A stretch of DNA of 64,000 nt from UTCHB3 sp964371075 (GTDB lineage Bacteria; Bacteroidota; Ignavibacteria; Ignavibacteriales; Ignavibacteriaceae), in the NCBI GenBank assembly GCA_964371075.1, contig CAYJKN010000002.1:124001-188000 (forward strand), in the 5' to 3' direction. The notes below the pieces were generated by a model, which saw only the letters and a program-made list of their open reading frames with translations, had not been told where the DNA came from and did not search any database. Below, piece by piece: positions 18,736 to 28,380 of this stretch. Made by a program: the position numbers and the translations under genes. The number at the start of each line of letters is the position of its first letter. The stretch's first letter is position 1.

Positions 18736-20817
18736 ATGATGAAAAAAATAGCTTTGTTAACTTTATTAATCACCTTTGGAGTTTGTGGTCAAAATTTTTG
18801 GACCCGAATGACAGGGCTCCCTATGACTGAGGTTACCCAAACAGTCGAAACTCCTTCAGGAGCGATTTTTGCTTCCATAAACACAACAAATACAGGCTAC
18901 TTCCTTTACAAAAAAGATGTCGGAGCATCAACTTTTTTGAAAGTTAATATTTCTGTACCAACACGGGTGACATATCTCTTTTTAAGCAATTCCGGAACCA
19001 TGTTTGCCGGACTTCTTTCCGGTGGCCTTTATTCCTCTTCCGATAACGGAAACACATGGCCGACGGCATCAATTCTGAATGTCTCAAATGTTACCTGTAT
19101 CGCAGAAAATAATACAAGTGCCATCTTTGTTTGTGCAGGTGGTGCTCTTTATTCCAGATTGGATGCCGGCAGTTCATGGGTTACCCGAATCCCTGCCCAA
19201 TCGGGAATTAAGTTGATTACAAACAGCGGTGGTATGTTTGCTTCCGGTGAAAAAACAATCTATTATTCCCCGGACAATGGACTCACATGGACTCTTAACC
19301 ACACACTCAATATTCAATCCGATATCACATCAATTGTATATTCTCAGAACAAACTTTATGTGGCATCAAGTGGTGATGGTATATTTTTCTCCACAGATCA
19401 GGGGATAACCTTCAGTTCCTTAAACCAGGGGCTTGGTTCTCTCGATGTAAAATCTGTTATAACAGACAGTACCGGGAATCTTTTTGCCGGTTGTTCTGAC
19501 GGGATATATAACAAGCCAACCGATTCCAATACATGGTCGCTTTCCCTGGCAGATGAAGGAAGGGGGTTTGGTAATCTGAGCAGAAGAGAATCCGGGGTGG
19601 TCCTCGCTGCAACTCAAAAAAATGGAATCTGGTACACAAGCGATAATGGCAGTTCGTGGAACCATCACTTTGAAGGGCTTCCCGGTGTATTTGTTAATTC
19701 ATTTTGTGAAACTCCCTCGGGAAAAGTATTCGCAGCTCTTGGTACATCCGGGTTGTTCATGAGCAATGATCGGGGAGTGACATGGTCTCATTTGAATAAC
19801 GGACCGGGAAATCCGATAAACCGAAAAATATCGTCAGTTTCTTCCACAACCGAAGGCACTTTGTTTGTTGCTGATGAAAGCAGTGGTGTATATCGTTCAA
19901 CGAATGAAGGAGTGGATTGGACAGAAGTTGGTGACACCATATTACCACCGGGATTTATAGGGATAGTCCAATTTGATGCGAATGAATTGTTGGGATTTTT
20001 TTCGGGAAAAGGCGTTTATAAATCGTTTGATAATGGGATTACATGGGCTCCTGTTTATCTGTTCCAATTAAATATGATGTATGGTTTTGCCAAAACAACG
20101 GAAGGTGCTGTTTTGCTCAGCGCGTCTTTGAGAATTCACAGATCATCTGATCGTGGTGCAACCTGGACATTAATTAACTCTTCTATCCAGGCAAGAGGAT
20201 TTGTGAGTTACCCTGGTGGATTGGTAGTCTCAGGTGGAACAAAGTATCCATTTCTCGGTAGATCAACTAATGATGGTGTTGAATGGTTAGGTTTACCTTT
20301 CCAGGGTATTGAAGCATGTAATTCATTCACCGGCAATCGCGAGGGTGAATTGTTTGCCGGGACAATGACCGGAATATTCTCTTCAGAAGACACGATGAAC
20401 ACATGGGTTAATTTGACAGCAAACATCCCTGACTCAAACATTGCCAAAGTGTTTGTCTCATCTTCCGGACATGTATATCTTTCAACGGAGAGAGGTCATG
20501 TTTACCGCTCAAGTGCCCCCAGCTCAGTTGAAAACATAGAATTTATCCAACCTGAAAATTTCTCCCTCTCGCAAAACTATCCTAATCCGTTTAATCCTGA
20601 AACAGTTATAAGGTTTGCACTTCCGGAGACAGGATATGTTAAAGGGGTTGTTTACGACATTCTTGGAAGAGAGGTTAAAACACTTCTAAATGGAGAGATG
20701 AATTCCGGGAATCATGAAGTTAAATTTGATGCCGGGGGACTTGCTTCGGGAATTTATGTTTTCAGACTTCAAGCGGGGAAATATTCCTCGGCTATAAAGA
20801 TGATTGTAAATAAATAA
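18736..20817 (+). CDS. secreted BNR/sortilin-like beta-propeller protein with type IX sorting domain, first of four in tandem
   Basis: The 693-residue protein has a signal peptide (ALLTLLITFGVCGQ) and BNR/Asp-box-like repeats (S-x-DNG-x-x-W: SSDNGNTW, SPDNGLTWT, STDQGITF, SNDRGVTW). These form VPS10/sialidase-like propellers without evident catalytic residues. The sorting domain begins LSQNYPNPFNPETVIRF and ends SSAIKMIVNK. Translation could start at either of two adjacent ATGs, and AAAGGAG favours both about equally. The gene heads a run of four co-directed genes with near-identical C-termini. Function is unknown. Confidence 0.8.
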   Translation: MMKKIALLTLLITFGVCGQNFWTRMTGLPMTEVTQTVETPSGAIFASINTTNTGYFLYKKDVGASTFLKVNISVPTRVTYLFLSNSGTMFAGLLSGGLYSSSDNGNTWPTASILNVSNVTCIAENNTSAIFVCAGGALYSRLDAGSSWVTRIPAQSGIKLITNSGGMFASGEKTIYYSPDNGLTWTLNHTLNIQSDITSIVYSQNKLYVASSGDGIFFSTDQGITFSSLNQGLGSLDVKSVITDSTGNLFAGCSDGIYNKPTDSNTWSLSLADEGRGFGNLSRRESGVVLAATQKNGIWYTSDNGSSWNHHFEGLPGVFVNSFCETPSGKVFAALGTSGLFMSNDRGVTWSHLNNGPGNPINRKISSVSSTTEGTLFVADESSGVYRSTNEGVDWTEVGDTILPPGFIGIVQFDANELLGFFSGKGVYKSFDNGITWAPVYLFQLNMMYGFAKTTEGAVLLSASLRIHRSSDRGATWTLINSSIQARGFVSYPGGLVVSGGTKYPFLGRSTNDGVEWLGLPFQGIEACNSFTGNREGELFAGTMTGIFSSEDTMNTWVNLTANIPDSNIAKVFVSSSGHVYLSTERGHVYRSSAPSSVENIEFIQPENFSLSQNYPNPFNPETVIRFALPETGYVKGVVYDILGREVKTLLNGEMNSGNHEVKFDAGGLASGIYVFRLQAGKYSSAIKMIVNK

Positions 20818-20846
20818 AAAATGATATTGAGATGGAGAATTGTTTC

Positions 20847-22937
20847 ATGAAAAAATTGATAGCGCTCTTAGCACTTTTAACAGCTTTAGCCTCGGCTCAG
20901 ATAGATTACGAGATACTAAACCCAAGCCCAACATACGCGGATATCCTGGATACATGGATCTTTAACGATTCAACTTATATCATCACGGGAAATGCCGGAC
21001 TGTGCATGAAAACCTTCGATGGTGGTAAAAACTGGACAATTTGCAGCGTGCCCACTATAAGTGAAATTCCGGATGTTTTCTTTGTGGACTCTCAAAACGG
21101 ATATCTTTTCTCTAACGACAAAAAGCTTTATAAATCCGTGGATGGAGGACTTACCTGGTTTCATAAGGCCGACCTTCCCGGTAATTACCCACAGTTGATC
21201 TACTTTAAAGATGTGAACAATGGATATTTTGGAAATGAAAACAAGTTTTTAAAAACAACGAATGGGGGGTCATCCTGGCAATCTTCGATACTTAACGGTT
21301 ATATAGATGAACTTAAGGTGACTGACTCGGCACTATATGTCTCTACAAGTTATGGCGGGGACGATTGGGGCGGAGCATTACTCAAATCAACCAACTCAGG
21401 AGCAAATTGGGATACGATAGTAAAGATCAATGCACATTTCATAGAGGGCTTCGATCTTAATTCAAATGGAGTTATCATTTGTGGTGGAGACAGTTTCACA
21501 TCAATATCCACTGATCATGGCATAACCTGGGATTTAAAATTCAACTCAGGCACAACTTATTTTAAAATTAAATTTATCGATGACACTACCGTGGTTTTGG
21601 CGGGAAATCCTTCTCTGGTAAGTTCTGATGCCGGCACCACCTGGAAGGGGATTAATGGCTCCAATTACATGCGCAGTGTGGGATCGGCAGGAAATCTGAC
21701 GCTAGTTACCGGTAATGAGGGACTGATCTTCGCGTCGCTTAACAAGGGGATGACATGGCAGAGTGTGAAGCAGGGGAAAAGCTATCTCCCCTACAGTATA
21801 TTCTTTATTTCCCCGCAGACCGCCTATTTCACAGGTTATGAGTATATATCAGGAATGAAACCATTTATCAAGAAAACAACAGACGGCTGCTCAACGTGGG
21901 TAAACCTCCCATGGCCATTTCCTGATTTGGGTGCCAAGGATATTGTTTTCAAGCAGGATGGTATTTCAGGTTTCGCAATAACTCCACGGGATATAATGAG
22001 AACTACCGATGGAGGAATGTCGTGGACAAGACTACCCTACACCTTCACTTCTTCCGAGGAGATGAAAAAGATTATCTTTGTTGATGATCAATACGGGTAT
22101 GTTCTTGGAACACCTAACTTCATCTTAAAAACAACTGATGGAGGGATTTCATGGGAAAAAATTCAGTTGAACACAAACCTGATTCTGTCAGGTATAAAAT
22201 TCCTTAATAAAAATACAGGCTTCATCTCAGGCAGCGAAGCATCAGTCTTCAAAACAACAGATGGTGGATTGTCTTGGAATATGAAGAAGAAATTCGTAAC
22301 GGGTCGCATTAATGGAATACAATTTTACACTGATAACGAGGGTCGGCTCTTTCATGATGCCAGAACTTATAAAACCACAGATGGAGGCGAATCGTGGACA
22401 ATAGATTCATACTCAATCGCGTCCATTGTTGATTTCTACGATAAGAATAATGGTATGGCTGCCATCGCCGGAGGTACCTCGCTGACTTTAGGAATCTCAA
22501 GAAATGGTGGAGATTGGCACAAAGAAGTTATCCCGATACAATCGGCAGGGACATTTATAAAGATGGCTGATCCTTCAACCGCTTATATTTTCGGACACAG
22601 TGGGGTAATTATCAAACTCAAAGATTTATCTTTCACTTCAATAGAAGATGAAGAAACAAATGCAAGTAACATTAATAACTTCTCCCTCTCCCAAAACTAC
22701 CCAAACCCGTTTAACCCTGAAACTGTTATCAGGTTTGCACTTCCGGAGACAGGATATGTAAAAGGAGTGGTTTACGACATACTTGGAAGAGAAGTTCGTA
22801 CACTTATAAATGGAGAGATGAACCCCGGGAATCACGAAGTAAAGTTTGAAGCCAAGGGGCTTGCCTCGGGAATTTATGTTTTCAGACTTGAAGCGGGGAA
22901 ATATTCCTCGGTTATAAAGATGATTGTTAACAAATAA
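20847..22937 (+). CDS. secreted Ycf48-like beta-propeller protein with type IX sorting domain, second of four
   Basis: The protein (~696 residues) has a signal peptide (LIALLALLTALASAQ) and T-T-DGG-x-S-W repeats of Ycf48 type (KTTDGGISWEK, RTTDGGMSWTR, KTTDGGESWT). The sorting domain is almost the same as its upstream neighbour's (ETVIRFALPETGYVKGVVYD). The ATG at 20847 is preferred over 20832: GGAGA sits 8 nt before it and it starts directly with MKKLIALL. It lies 29 bp after the previous gene. Function is unknown. Confidence 0.8.
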   Translation: MKKLIALLALLTALASAQIDYEILNPSPTYADILDTWIFNDSTYIITGNAGLCMKTFDGGKNWTICSVPTISEIPDVFFVDSQNGYLFSNDKKLYKSVDGGLTWFHKADLPGNYPQLIYFKDVNNGYFGNENKFLKTTNGGSSWQSSILNGYIDELKVTDSALYVSTSYGGDDWGGALLKSTNSGANWDTIVKINAHFIEGFDLNSNGVIICGGDSFTSISTDHGITWDLKFNSGTTYFKIKFIDDTTVVLAGNPSLVSSDAGTTWKGINGSNYMRSVGSAGNLTLVTGNEGLIFASLNKGMTWQSVKQGKSYLPYSIFFISPQTAYFTGYEYISGMKPFIKKTTDGCSTWVNLPWPFPDLGAKDIVFKQDGISGFAITPRDIMRTTDGGMSWTRLPYTFTSSEEMKKIIFVDDQYGYVLGTPNFILKTTDGGISWEKIQLNTNLILSGIKFLNKNTGFISGSEASVFKTTDGGLSWNMKKKFVTGRINGIQFYTDNEGRLFHDARTYKTTDGGESWTIDSYSIASIVDFYDKNNGMAAIAGGTSLTLGISRNGGDWHKEVIPIQSAGTFIKMADPSTAYIFGHSGVIIKLKDLSFTSIEDEETNASNINNFSLSQNYPNPFNPETVIRFALPETGYVKGVVYDILGREVRTLINGEMNPGNHEVKFEAKGLASGIYVFRLEAGKYSSVIKMIVNK

Positions 22938-23027
22938 GTGATTCTGTGTGCGAAAAAGATGAAACATCAAAACAATTCTCATGATATGGATTTGAAAAAA
23001 CTGTTCCAAACATTTGGAGTTCAGACT

Positions 23028-24266
23028 ATGAAAGTTGTGGTCTTGCTTATTGTTTTGCTCGTTTCAAATGTTACTGCACAAAAAGAGTGGCATTTTCGAA
23101 AACAACTCCCATTTATATCAATTAAAGCATTTTCTGTGGTTGACTCACTCTGTATGTATATCGCCGATTATCCCGGTCTTAACAGATCGACTGATGGCGG
23201 AATCACATGGACCCGTGTGTTTTCGGAGGTTGGAATACAATATATAAGATTTCACTCTATAAACGAAGGAATCCTTAAGAATGCAGACATTATTAAGTAC
23301 ACATCTGATGGCGGGGCTACCTGGACCGATGGTTCCGCTGCCACATTTTCCGCCGAAATACGATTTCTCGATTCATTAACCGGAATTAGTGCCCGATGGG
23401 GGTGGAATTGGGATGCTTTTTTTGGCAGGACAACGGATGGGGGATTTACCTGGACTTGGAGGGATGCAAATCTTGCGGGTGGTCTAAATTATGTTGATCA
23501 GGTGGACAGTCTTGTCTGGGGTGCTGGATGGTATACATTTGGACCTGGACCTTTTCCTCAATCAGCTAACATGTTAAAATATTCTACCGATTATGGAGAT
23601 ACCTGGTTAATACATAGTTATGGTGGACTCGAGGGTTATAGCAATCTGGAGTTGATGAATCCCAATGTGGTTGTTATCATCGTTGATCAAACAAAAGTGA
23701 GACTCAGCACCGATGGCGGAACAACATTTTACAACTATCCAAAAACTCATAAGATTTACACTCTGAGATCAGCGGGAGACACCATCTTATACGCCGGATC
23801 TGATTCAGGATATATTGCGTCTTCGAGCGATTATGGGGTCACTTTTCAATTGCAAAAAATGAACACAAACAGCAAAATTAAGCGATTGGATATAACAAGA
23901 GACGGAGATGGTTATGCGATTTCGGAGGATTTCAAACTATATTCCACAGTAAAATTAAAAGTGGCACCTGTTGATATTGAAGAGGCAACCTTGAATACTC
24001 CGGAATCATTCTCCCTCTCCCAAAACTACCCAAACCCGTTTAACCCCGAGACTGTTATCAAGTTTGCACTTCCTTCATCGGGTTATGTAAAAGGAGTTGT
24101 TTACGACATTCTTGGAAGAGAGGTTGTTACGCTTCTAAACGGAGAGATGAATTCCGGAAATCATGAAGTAAAGTTTGATGCTGTGGGATTATCCTCGGGT
24201 GTTTATGTTTTCAGACTTACAACCAACCATGGCAGCAACCACATAAAAATGATTTTGACAAAATGA
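23028..24266 (+). CDS. secreted propeller-type protein with type IX sorting domain, third of four
   Basis: The protein (~412 residues) has a signal peptide (VVVLLIVLLVSNVTAQ), the segment KEWHFRKQLPF, Asp-box repeats (STDGGITWTR, TSDGGATWTD, TTDGGFTWTW) and a sorting domain ending IKMILTK. The ATG at 23028 is preferred over 22938 because GGAG lies 8 nt before it and it opens the signal peptide. The upstream start would add 30 polar residues. It is the closest paralogue of the next gene (same K-E-W start, VVDSL-C/Y-MY-x-AD, YAGSDSGYIASS), so the two derive from a local duplication. Its stop overlaps the next possible start (ATGA). Confidence 0.8.
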   Translation: MKVVVLLIVLLVSNVTAQKEWHFRKQLPFISIKAFSVVDSLCMYIADYPGLNRSTDGGITWTRVFSEVGIQYIRFHSINEGILKNADIIKYTSDGGATWTDGSAATFSAEIRFLDSLTGISARWGWNWDAFFGRTTDGGFTWTWRDANLAGGLNYVDQVDSLVWGAGWYTFGPGPFPQSANMLKYSTDYGDTWLIHSYGGLEGYSNLELMNPNVVVIIVDQTKVRLSTDGGTTFYNYPKTHKIYTLRSAGDTILYAGSDSGYIASSSDYGVTFQLQKMNTNSKIKRLDITRDGDGYAISEDFKLYSTVKLKVAPVDIEEATLNTPESFSLSQNYPNPFNPETVIKFALPSSGYVKGVVYDILGREVVTLLNGEMNSGNHEVKFDAVGLSSGVYVFRLTTNHGSNHIKMILTK

Positions 24267-25576
24267 GAGGTTTAACTCAGATGTTTTCAGTTGTTCAGAG
24301 ATTGCGATGCAGATTTTTCATAATAACTATATCGGTTATTCACTTACTGATTTCTGATGTTTCGGCTCAAAAAGAGTGGTACAACAGATGCTCCACGAAG
24401 TTTGATAATGTGGTTTCCTTTTCAGTTGTAGACTCGTTGTACATGTATGTTGCTGACCGTAAGGGACTTCATAAGTCCACCGATGGTGGCTACACTTGGA
24501 CAAAATTGATCTCTGCAAGTTATTATTCCGCACAAGTCATATTTAGATCGAGAAATAATGGGTTACTTGTAACTTCAGGTCCAATAAAATTGACCTCGGA
24601 TGGCGGACTTACCTGGGAACCGGTTTTCGATGCCGCCGCACATGCAAACATAGTCTTTACTGATTCACTCAGAGGTGTAACCTTCCGGACCGGTACGGAA
24701 TTTGACGGCTATCCTATCTACATCGGAAAAACATCTGATGGCGGAGTTTTATGGGATTTTCAACACACTTTTTTACACTTCGGGGTTCTACAATGGATCG
24801 ACAGGGTGGACAGTACAATCTGGGGACTGGGTTCTATCCTGTCACATGGTTATCCAGCTCCTGTTATGGGGACATTGATAGCACACTCCACAGATGATGG
24901 TGGCACATGGATTACCGATTTGGCAACCGGCAATTATTATACTAAGTGGACCGGTCTTGTGGTTATGCGCCCTAGTGCGGTTATAACCTTAAAACTTGAC
25001 AATATTATCAGGGTCAGTACCAACGGTGGAGTCAATTTTATTGAGTACCTTCTGCCAAGGAATCTCTTTTCACTCAGAAAGTCAGGCGATTCAGTGCTAT
25101 ATGCCGGTTCTGACTCCGGGTATATCGCCTCCTCGCGGGACTTTGGATTTACCTTTACCTATACCAAACTTAATACCAATAAAGCCATAAAATGTTTAGA
25201 GATCACGAAAAACGGCGATGGGTATGCACTTTCAGAAGATTCCATTCTTTTTTCAACTGTAAAACTGAAACCGGTTCCTGTCGATCTGCAGGATGTTTCA
25301 ACTGATATTCCCGAACACTTCTCCCTCTCCCAAAACTACCCAAACCCGTTTAACCCGGAGACAGTTATCAAGTTTTTCATAACCGAAACAGGTCCCGTTA
25401 AAGGAGTTGTATATGATATCCTTGGAAGAGAAGTAAAAACTCTTCTAAACAGAGAGATGAACTCCGGAAATCATGAAGTTAAGTTTGATGCTGTTGGATT
25501 ATCCTCGGGGATTTATTTCTTTCGGCTTGAGTCGGGGAAATATTCATCGGCGATTAAGATGGTGGTGGGGAAGTAA
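24263..25576 (+). CDS. secreted propeller-type protein with type IX sorting domain, fourth of four
   Basis: The 437-residue protein is paralogous to the one upstream: signal region FFIITISVIHLLISDVSAQ, KEWYNRCSTKF, Asp-box repeats (STDGGYTWTK, TSDGGLTWEP, STDDGGTW), YAGSDSGYIASSRDFG and a sorting domain ending IKMVVGK. The ATG at 24263 overlaps the previous stop. An ATG at 24281, 10 nt after AGAGG, may be the true start. An uninterrupted octamer array begins 3 bp after its stop codon. Confidence 0.8.
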   Translation: MRGLTQMFSVVQRLRCRFFIITISVIHLLISDVSAQKEWYNRCSTKFDNVVSFSVVDSLYMYVADRKGLHKSTDGGYTWTKLISASYYSAQVIFRSRNNGLLVTSGPIKLTSDGGLTWEPVFDAAAHANIVFTDSLRGVTFRTGTEFDGYPIYIGKTSDGGVLWDFQHTFLHFGVLQWIDRVDSTIWGLGSILSHGYPAPVMGTLIAHSTDDGGTWITDLATGNYYTKWTGLVVMRPSAVITLKLDNIIRVSTNGGVNFIEYLLPRNLFSLRKSGDSVLYAGSDSGYIASSRDFGFTFTYTKLNTNKAIKCLEITKNGDGYALSEDSILFSTVKLKPVPVDLQDVSTDIPEHFSLSQNYPNPFNPETVIKFFITETGPVKGVVYDILGREVKTLLNREMNSGNHEVKFDAVGLSSGIYFFRLESGKYSSAIKMVVGK

Positions 25577-25578
25577 GG

Positions 25579-25842
25579 AGTACTTCGGAACTTCAGAACT
25601 CCGGAGTCTCAGTATCGCAGTAACGGAGTATCAAAGTAGCGAAGAATCTCAGTATCAGAGTAGCGGAGGTACCGAAGTTCTGAATCTCCGAGGTACTGAA
25701 GTTCCGAAACTCCGAATCTCCGAGGTACTGAAGTTCTGAATCTCCGAAGCTCCGAGGTACTGAAGTTCTGAATCTCCGAATCTCCGAGGTACTGAAGTTC
25801 CGAAACTCTGGAGCTCTGAAGTTCCGAGTCTCTGAGGTTCTT
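25579..25842. repeat. 33-unit octanucleotide-periodic array
   Basis: From 25579 to 25842 the DNA divides into 33 consecutive 8-nt words without a single insertion or deletion. Frequent words are AATCTCCG (5), AGGTACTG (4), AAGTTCTG (3) and AAGTTCCG (3). The first third uses AGTATCnn / AGTAGCGn words. From word 12 the pattern is close to A-R-n-n-n-C-Y-G. Word boundaries of the type CTG/A create TGA triplets. It starts 3 bp after the stop of the propeller gene and ends at a T-run 76 bp before efp. Confidence 0.9.
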
Positions 25843-25918
25843 TTTTGTACTCTCCCGTTTAATTGATATTTTGCAAGTTCAGTTTTTATTTTTTCCCCAA
25901 CAAAAGTGTAAAAGGACT

Positions 25919-26482
25919 ATGGCTGATACATCAGATCTCAGGAATGGATTAATTATTAAATTTAAGAACGACTTGTTTACAGTTGTGGAATTCCAGCATG
26001 TAAAACCGGGTAAGGGCGGGGCGTTTGTTCGTACTTCGCTTAAAAGCCTTACTACAGGTAGAGTTTTGGATAATACCTTCCGCTCAGGCGAAGGAATTGA
26101 TATTGTAAAGGTGGAGAGAAGGAAGTTCCAGTTTCTTTATACCGATGGTGAATCACTCGTTTGCATGGATAATGAAACTTATGATCAGATGAATGTACCT
26201 CTTGTTGCTTTTGGTGACGGAATCAGATTTATTAAAGAGGGTACCGAAGTTGACATGTTAATGGATGGTGAAAAAATCATCAGTGTTGAACTTCCTGTGC
26301 ATGTTGCACTTAAGGTTGTTGAGACCGAACCCGGTTTCAGAGGTGATACTGCAACAAATGCACAAAAACCTGCAAAACTTGAAACAGGTGCTACCGTGAT
26401 GGTTCCACTTTTCATCAATGAAGATGATCTGCTGAAGATAGACACCCGTACAGGTGACTATATGGAAAGAGTTAAATCGTAA
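25919..26482 (+). CDS. efp: translation elongation factor P
   Basis: This 187-residue protein has the three-domain EF-P layout: KOW-like N-domain, central OB domain, C-terminal OB domain. The loop HVKPGKGGAF places K32 at the tip that reaches the peptidyl-transferase centre and is often post-translationally modified; no EpmA/B genes are in view. The C-terminus has the family signature region (FINEDDLLKIDTRTGDYMERV). EF-P rescues ribosomes stalled at polyproline. The start MADTSDLRNG at 25919 matches family starts, whereas a longer frame from 25871 would add an unlikely extension. accB and accC follow, a common order in Bacteroidota and relatives. Confidence 0.95.
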   Translation: MADTSDLRNGLIIKFKNDLFTVVEFQHVKPGKGGAFVRTSLKSLTTGRVLDNTFRSGEGIDIVKVERRKFQFLYTDGESLVCMDNETYDQMNVPLVAFGDGIRFIKEGTEVDMLMDGEKIISVELPVHVALKVVETEPGFRGDTATNAQKPAKLETGATVMVPLFINEDDLLKIDTRTGDYMERVKS

Positions 26483-26509
26483 TTTTTTTAATATTAAAAC
26501 AGGATAAAA

Positions 26510-26986
26510 ATGGATATTAATCTAATCCGTCGTCTTGTAAAACTGGTTGAAACAAGCGGAATTTCCGAACTCGAAATCGAGGAAAAGGAGTCAAGGATAT
26601 ATATATCAAAATATGGTCCTGCTGCTCCCGGAGCTGTGAGCTATAATGTAGCCCCTGCTCAGCAACCAATTTCTGCACCCGGTGCCACTGCTACAGGTTC
26701 ACCTGTTGTGGCGCCCGAAGTAAAACAGGCAGAAACAGTCGAAAAACTTCACGAGATAAAATCTCCTATAGTTGGTACTTTTTATCGTTCACCTGCCCCT
26801 GATGCCGACTCTTATGTAAAAGTTGGTGACAGAGTTGAGCAGGGTTCTGTGCTTTGCATAGTGGAAGCGATGAAATTGATGAATGAAATTGAATCAGATA
26901 TTGCAGGAACCGTCGCCAGAATTATGGTGGATAACGGCCGACCTGTTGAGTATGGACAATTACTTTTCCTTATTAATCCCGACTAA
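26510..26986 (+). CDS. accB: acetyl-CoA carboxylase biotin carboxyl carrier protein
   Basis: This 158-residue protein has an N-terminal helical domain (INLIRRLVKLVE), a flexible Ala/Pro-rich linker (about 42-85) and a C-terminal biotinyl domain. The biotin attachment site is in EAMKLMNEIES, with the lysine in the AMKLM hairpin. It carries the carboxyl group from biotin carboxylase to the transferase for malonyl-CoA synthesis. It lies 27 bp after efp and 30 bp before accC. accA and accD are not in the window. Confidence 0.95.
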   Translation: MDINLIRRLVKLVETSGISELEIEEKESRIYISKYGPAAPGAVSYNVAPAQQPISAPGATATGSPVVAPEVKQAETVEKLHEIKSPIVGTFYRSPAPDADSYVKVGDRVEQGSVLCIVEAMKLMNEIESDIAGTVARIMVDNGRPVEYGQLLFLINPD

Positions 26987-27016
26987 ACCGGACATCACAA
27001 CTTACTGAGGTAATTA

Positions 27017-28363
27017 TTGTTCAAAAAGATACTGATAGCCAACCGTGGTGAAATAGCACTTAGAATTATTAGAGCTTGTAAAGAGCTTGGGATAAAAACT
27101 GTGGCAGTCTATTCAGAAGCTGACAAAAACTCTCTTCATGTCACTTTTGCAGATGAGGCAGTTTGTATTGGTCCCGCAGAAAGCCGTAACAGCTACCTGA
27201 AAGTGCCCACCATTATGTCTGCTACCATGGTCACCGGTGCTGATGCAATTCACCCCGGATATGGTTTTCTTGCCGAAAATGCAAATTTTTCGGAAATTTG
27301 TCATGAATCAGGAATTAAATTCATCGGACCCACAGCCGAAATGATCCGCACAATGGGTGACAAGGCTATGGCAAAAAAAACAATGAGGGCTAATAATGTA
27401 CCCGTAATCCCGGGAAGTATAGGGATTGTAGATGATGTTATTGAAGCCAAACAACTTGCGGAAGAGATCGGATTTCCCGTGATTATCAAAGCCTCAGCCG
27501 GAGGTGGTGGTAAGGGGATGAGAGTTGTGCGTGAATCATCCGAATTTGAACTCGCATTTGTAACAGCGAGAGCCGAAGCCGAAGCTGCTTTTGGCAATGG
27601 TGATGTGTATATCGAAAAACTTGTACTCAATCCGCGTCATGTTGAGATTCAGGTGATTGGTGATCAACATGGAAACCACTACCATTTTGGTGAAAGAGAT
27701 TGTTCTGTGCAACGCCGTCATCAAAAACTTATTGAAGAGTCACCATCTCCCGCACTTGACCAGGAGTTAAGGGACAGAATGGGTGCTGCTGCGGTAAAAG
27801 CTGCCAAAGCAATCAATTACGAAAGTGTCGGGACCATAGAGTTTCTGCTCGATAAGGATAAAAATTTCTATTTTATGGAGATGAATACCCGAATTCAGGT
27901 TGAACATCCAGTAACTGAAATGGTTTATGAAACCGATCTTGTTAAGCAGCAGATACTTGCGGCAGCCGGAGAGGTGATTGATGTACCCAACAACAGACCA
28001 AAAGGGCATGCATTTGAATTTAGAATTAATGCTGAAGACCCTGATAACAATTTCAGACCTTCACCCGGCAAAATTGAATCGTTGAACTTCCCCGGGGGTT
28101 TGGGTGTCAGGATCGATTCACATATCTATCAGTCATACACCATACCACCTTACTATGATTCAATGGTTGCAAAACTGATTGTTTGGGATAAAGACCGCAC
28201 TTCGGCAATTCAAAAAGCCAAAAGAGCGTTAGGAGAGTTTATTATTGAAGGAATTAAAACAACAATTCCTTTCCATCTTGATGTATTAGAAGACGAGAGG
28301 TTTATTTCCGGGGATTTTGACACATCCTTCCTCGAGAATTTTAAACCCCGAAATAAAAATTAA
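27017..28363 (+). CDS. accC: acetyl-CoA carboxylase biotin carboxylase subunit
   Basis: The 448-residue ATP-grasp enzyme has the biotin carboxylase N-domain (KILIANRGEIALRIIRA), the glycine-rich ATP loop (KASAGGGGKGMR), the ERDCSVQRRHQKLIEE motif and the catalytic EMNTRIQVEHPVTE segment. It carboxylates biotin on AccB using ATP and bicarbonate. The start codon is TTG at 27017, with GAGG 6 nt upstream. No alternative ATG would preserve the conserved N-terminus. It lies in an apparent efp-accB-accC-gcvH operon. Confidence 0.95.
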   Translation: MFKKILIANRGEIALRIIRACKELGIKTVAVYSEADKNSLHVTFADEAVCIGPAESRNSYLKVPTIMSATMVTGADAIHPGYGFLAENANFSEICHESGIKFIGPTAEMIRTMGDKAMAKKTMRANNVPVIPGSIGIVDDVIEAKQLAEEIGFPVIIKASAGGGGKGMRVVRESSEFELAFVTARAEAEAAFGNGDVYIEKLVLNPRHVEIQVIGDQHGNHYHFGERDCSVQRRHQKLIEESPSPALDQELRDRMGAAAVKAAKAINYESVGTIEFLLDKDKNFYFMEMNTRIQVEHPVTEMVYETDLVKQQILAAAGEVIDVPNNRPKGHAFEFRINAEDPDNNFRPSPGKIESLNFPGGLGVRIDSHIYQSYTIPPYYDSMVAKLIVWDKDRTSAIQKAKRALGEFIIEGIKTTIPFHLDVLEDERFISGDFDTSFLENFKPRNKN

Positions 28364-28380
28364 CTTTACCGGAGAATAAA

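Noticed and set aside
25473..25739. Open frame of 88 codons running from the propeller gene into the octamer array
   Set aside because: It is out of frame with the real gene and its second half is translated octamer words (SEVLKF, TEVPKLR), so it is a by-product of the repeat.
25579..25842. CRISPR array
   Set aside because: There are no constant repeats of 25-40 bp separated by unique spacers, and no cas genes. The period is 8 nt throughout.
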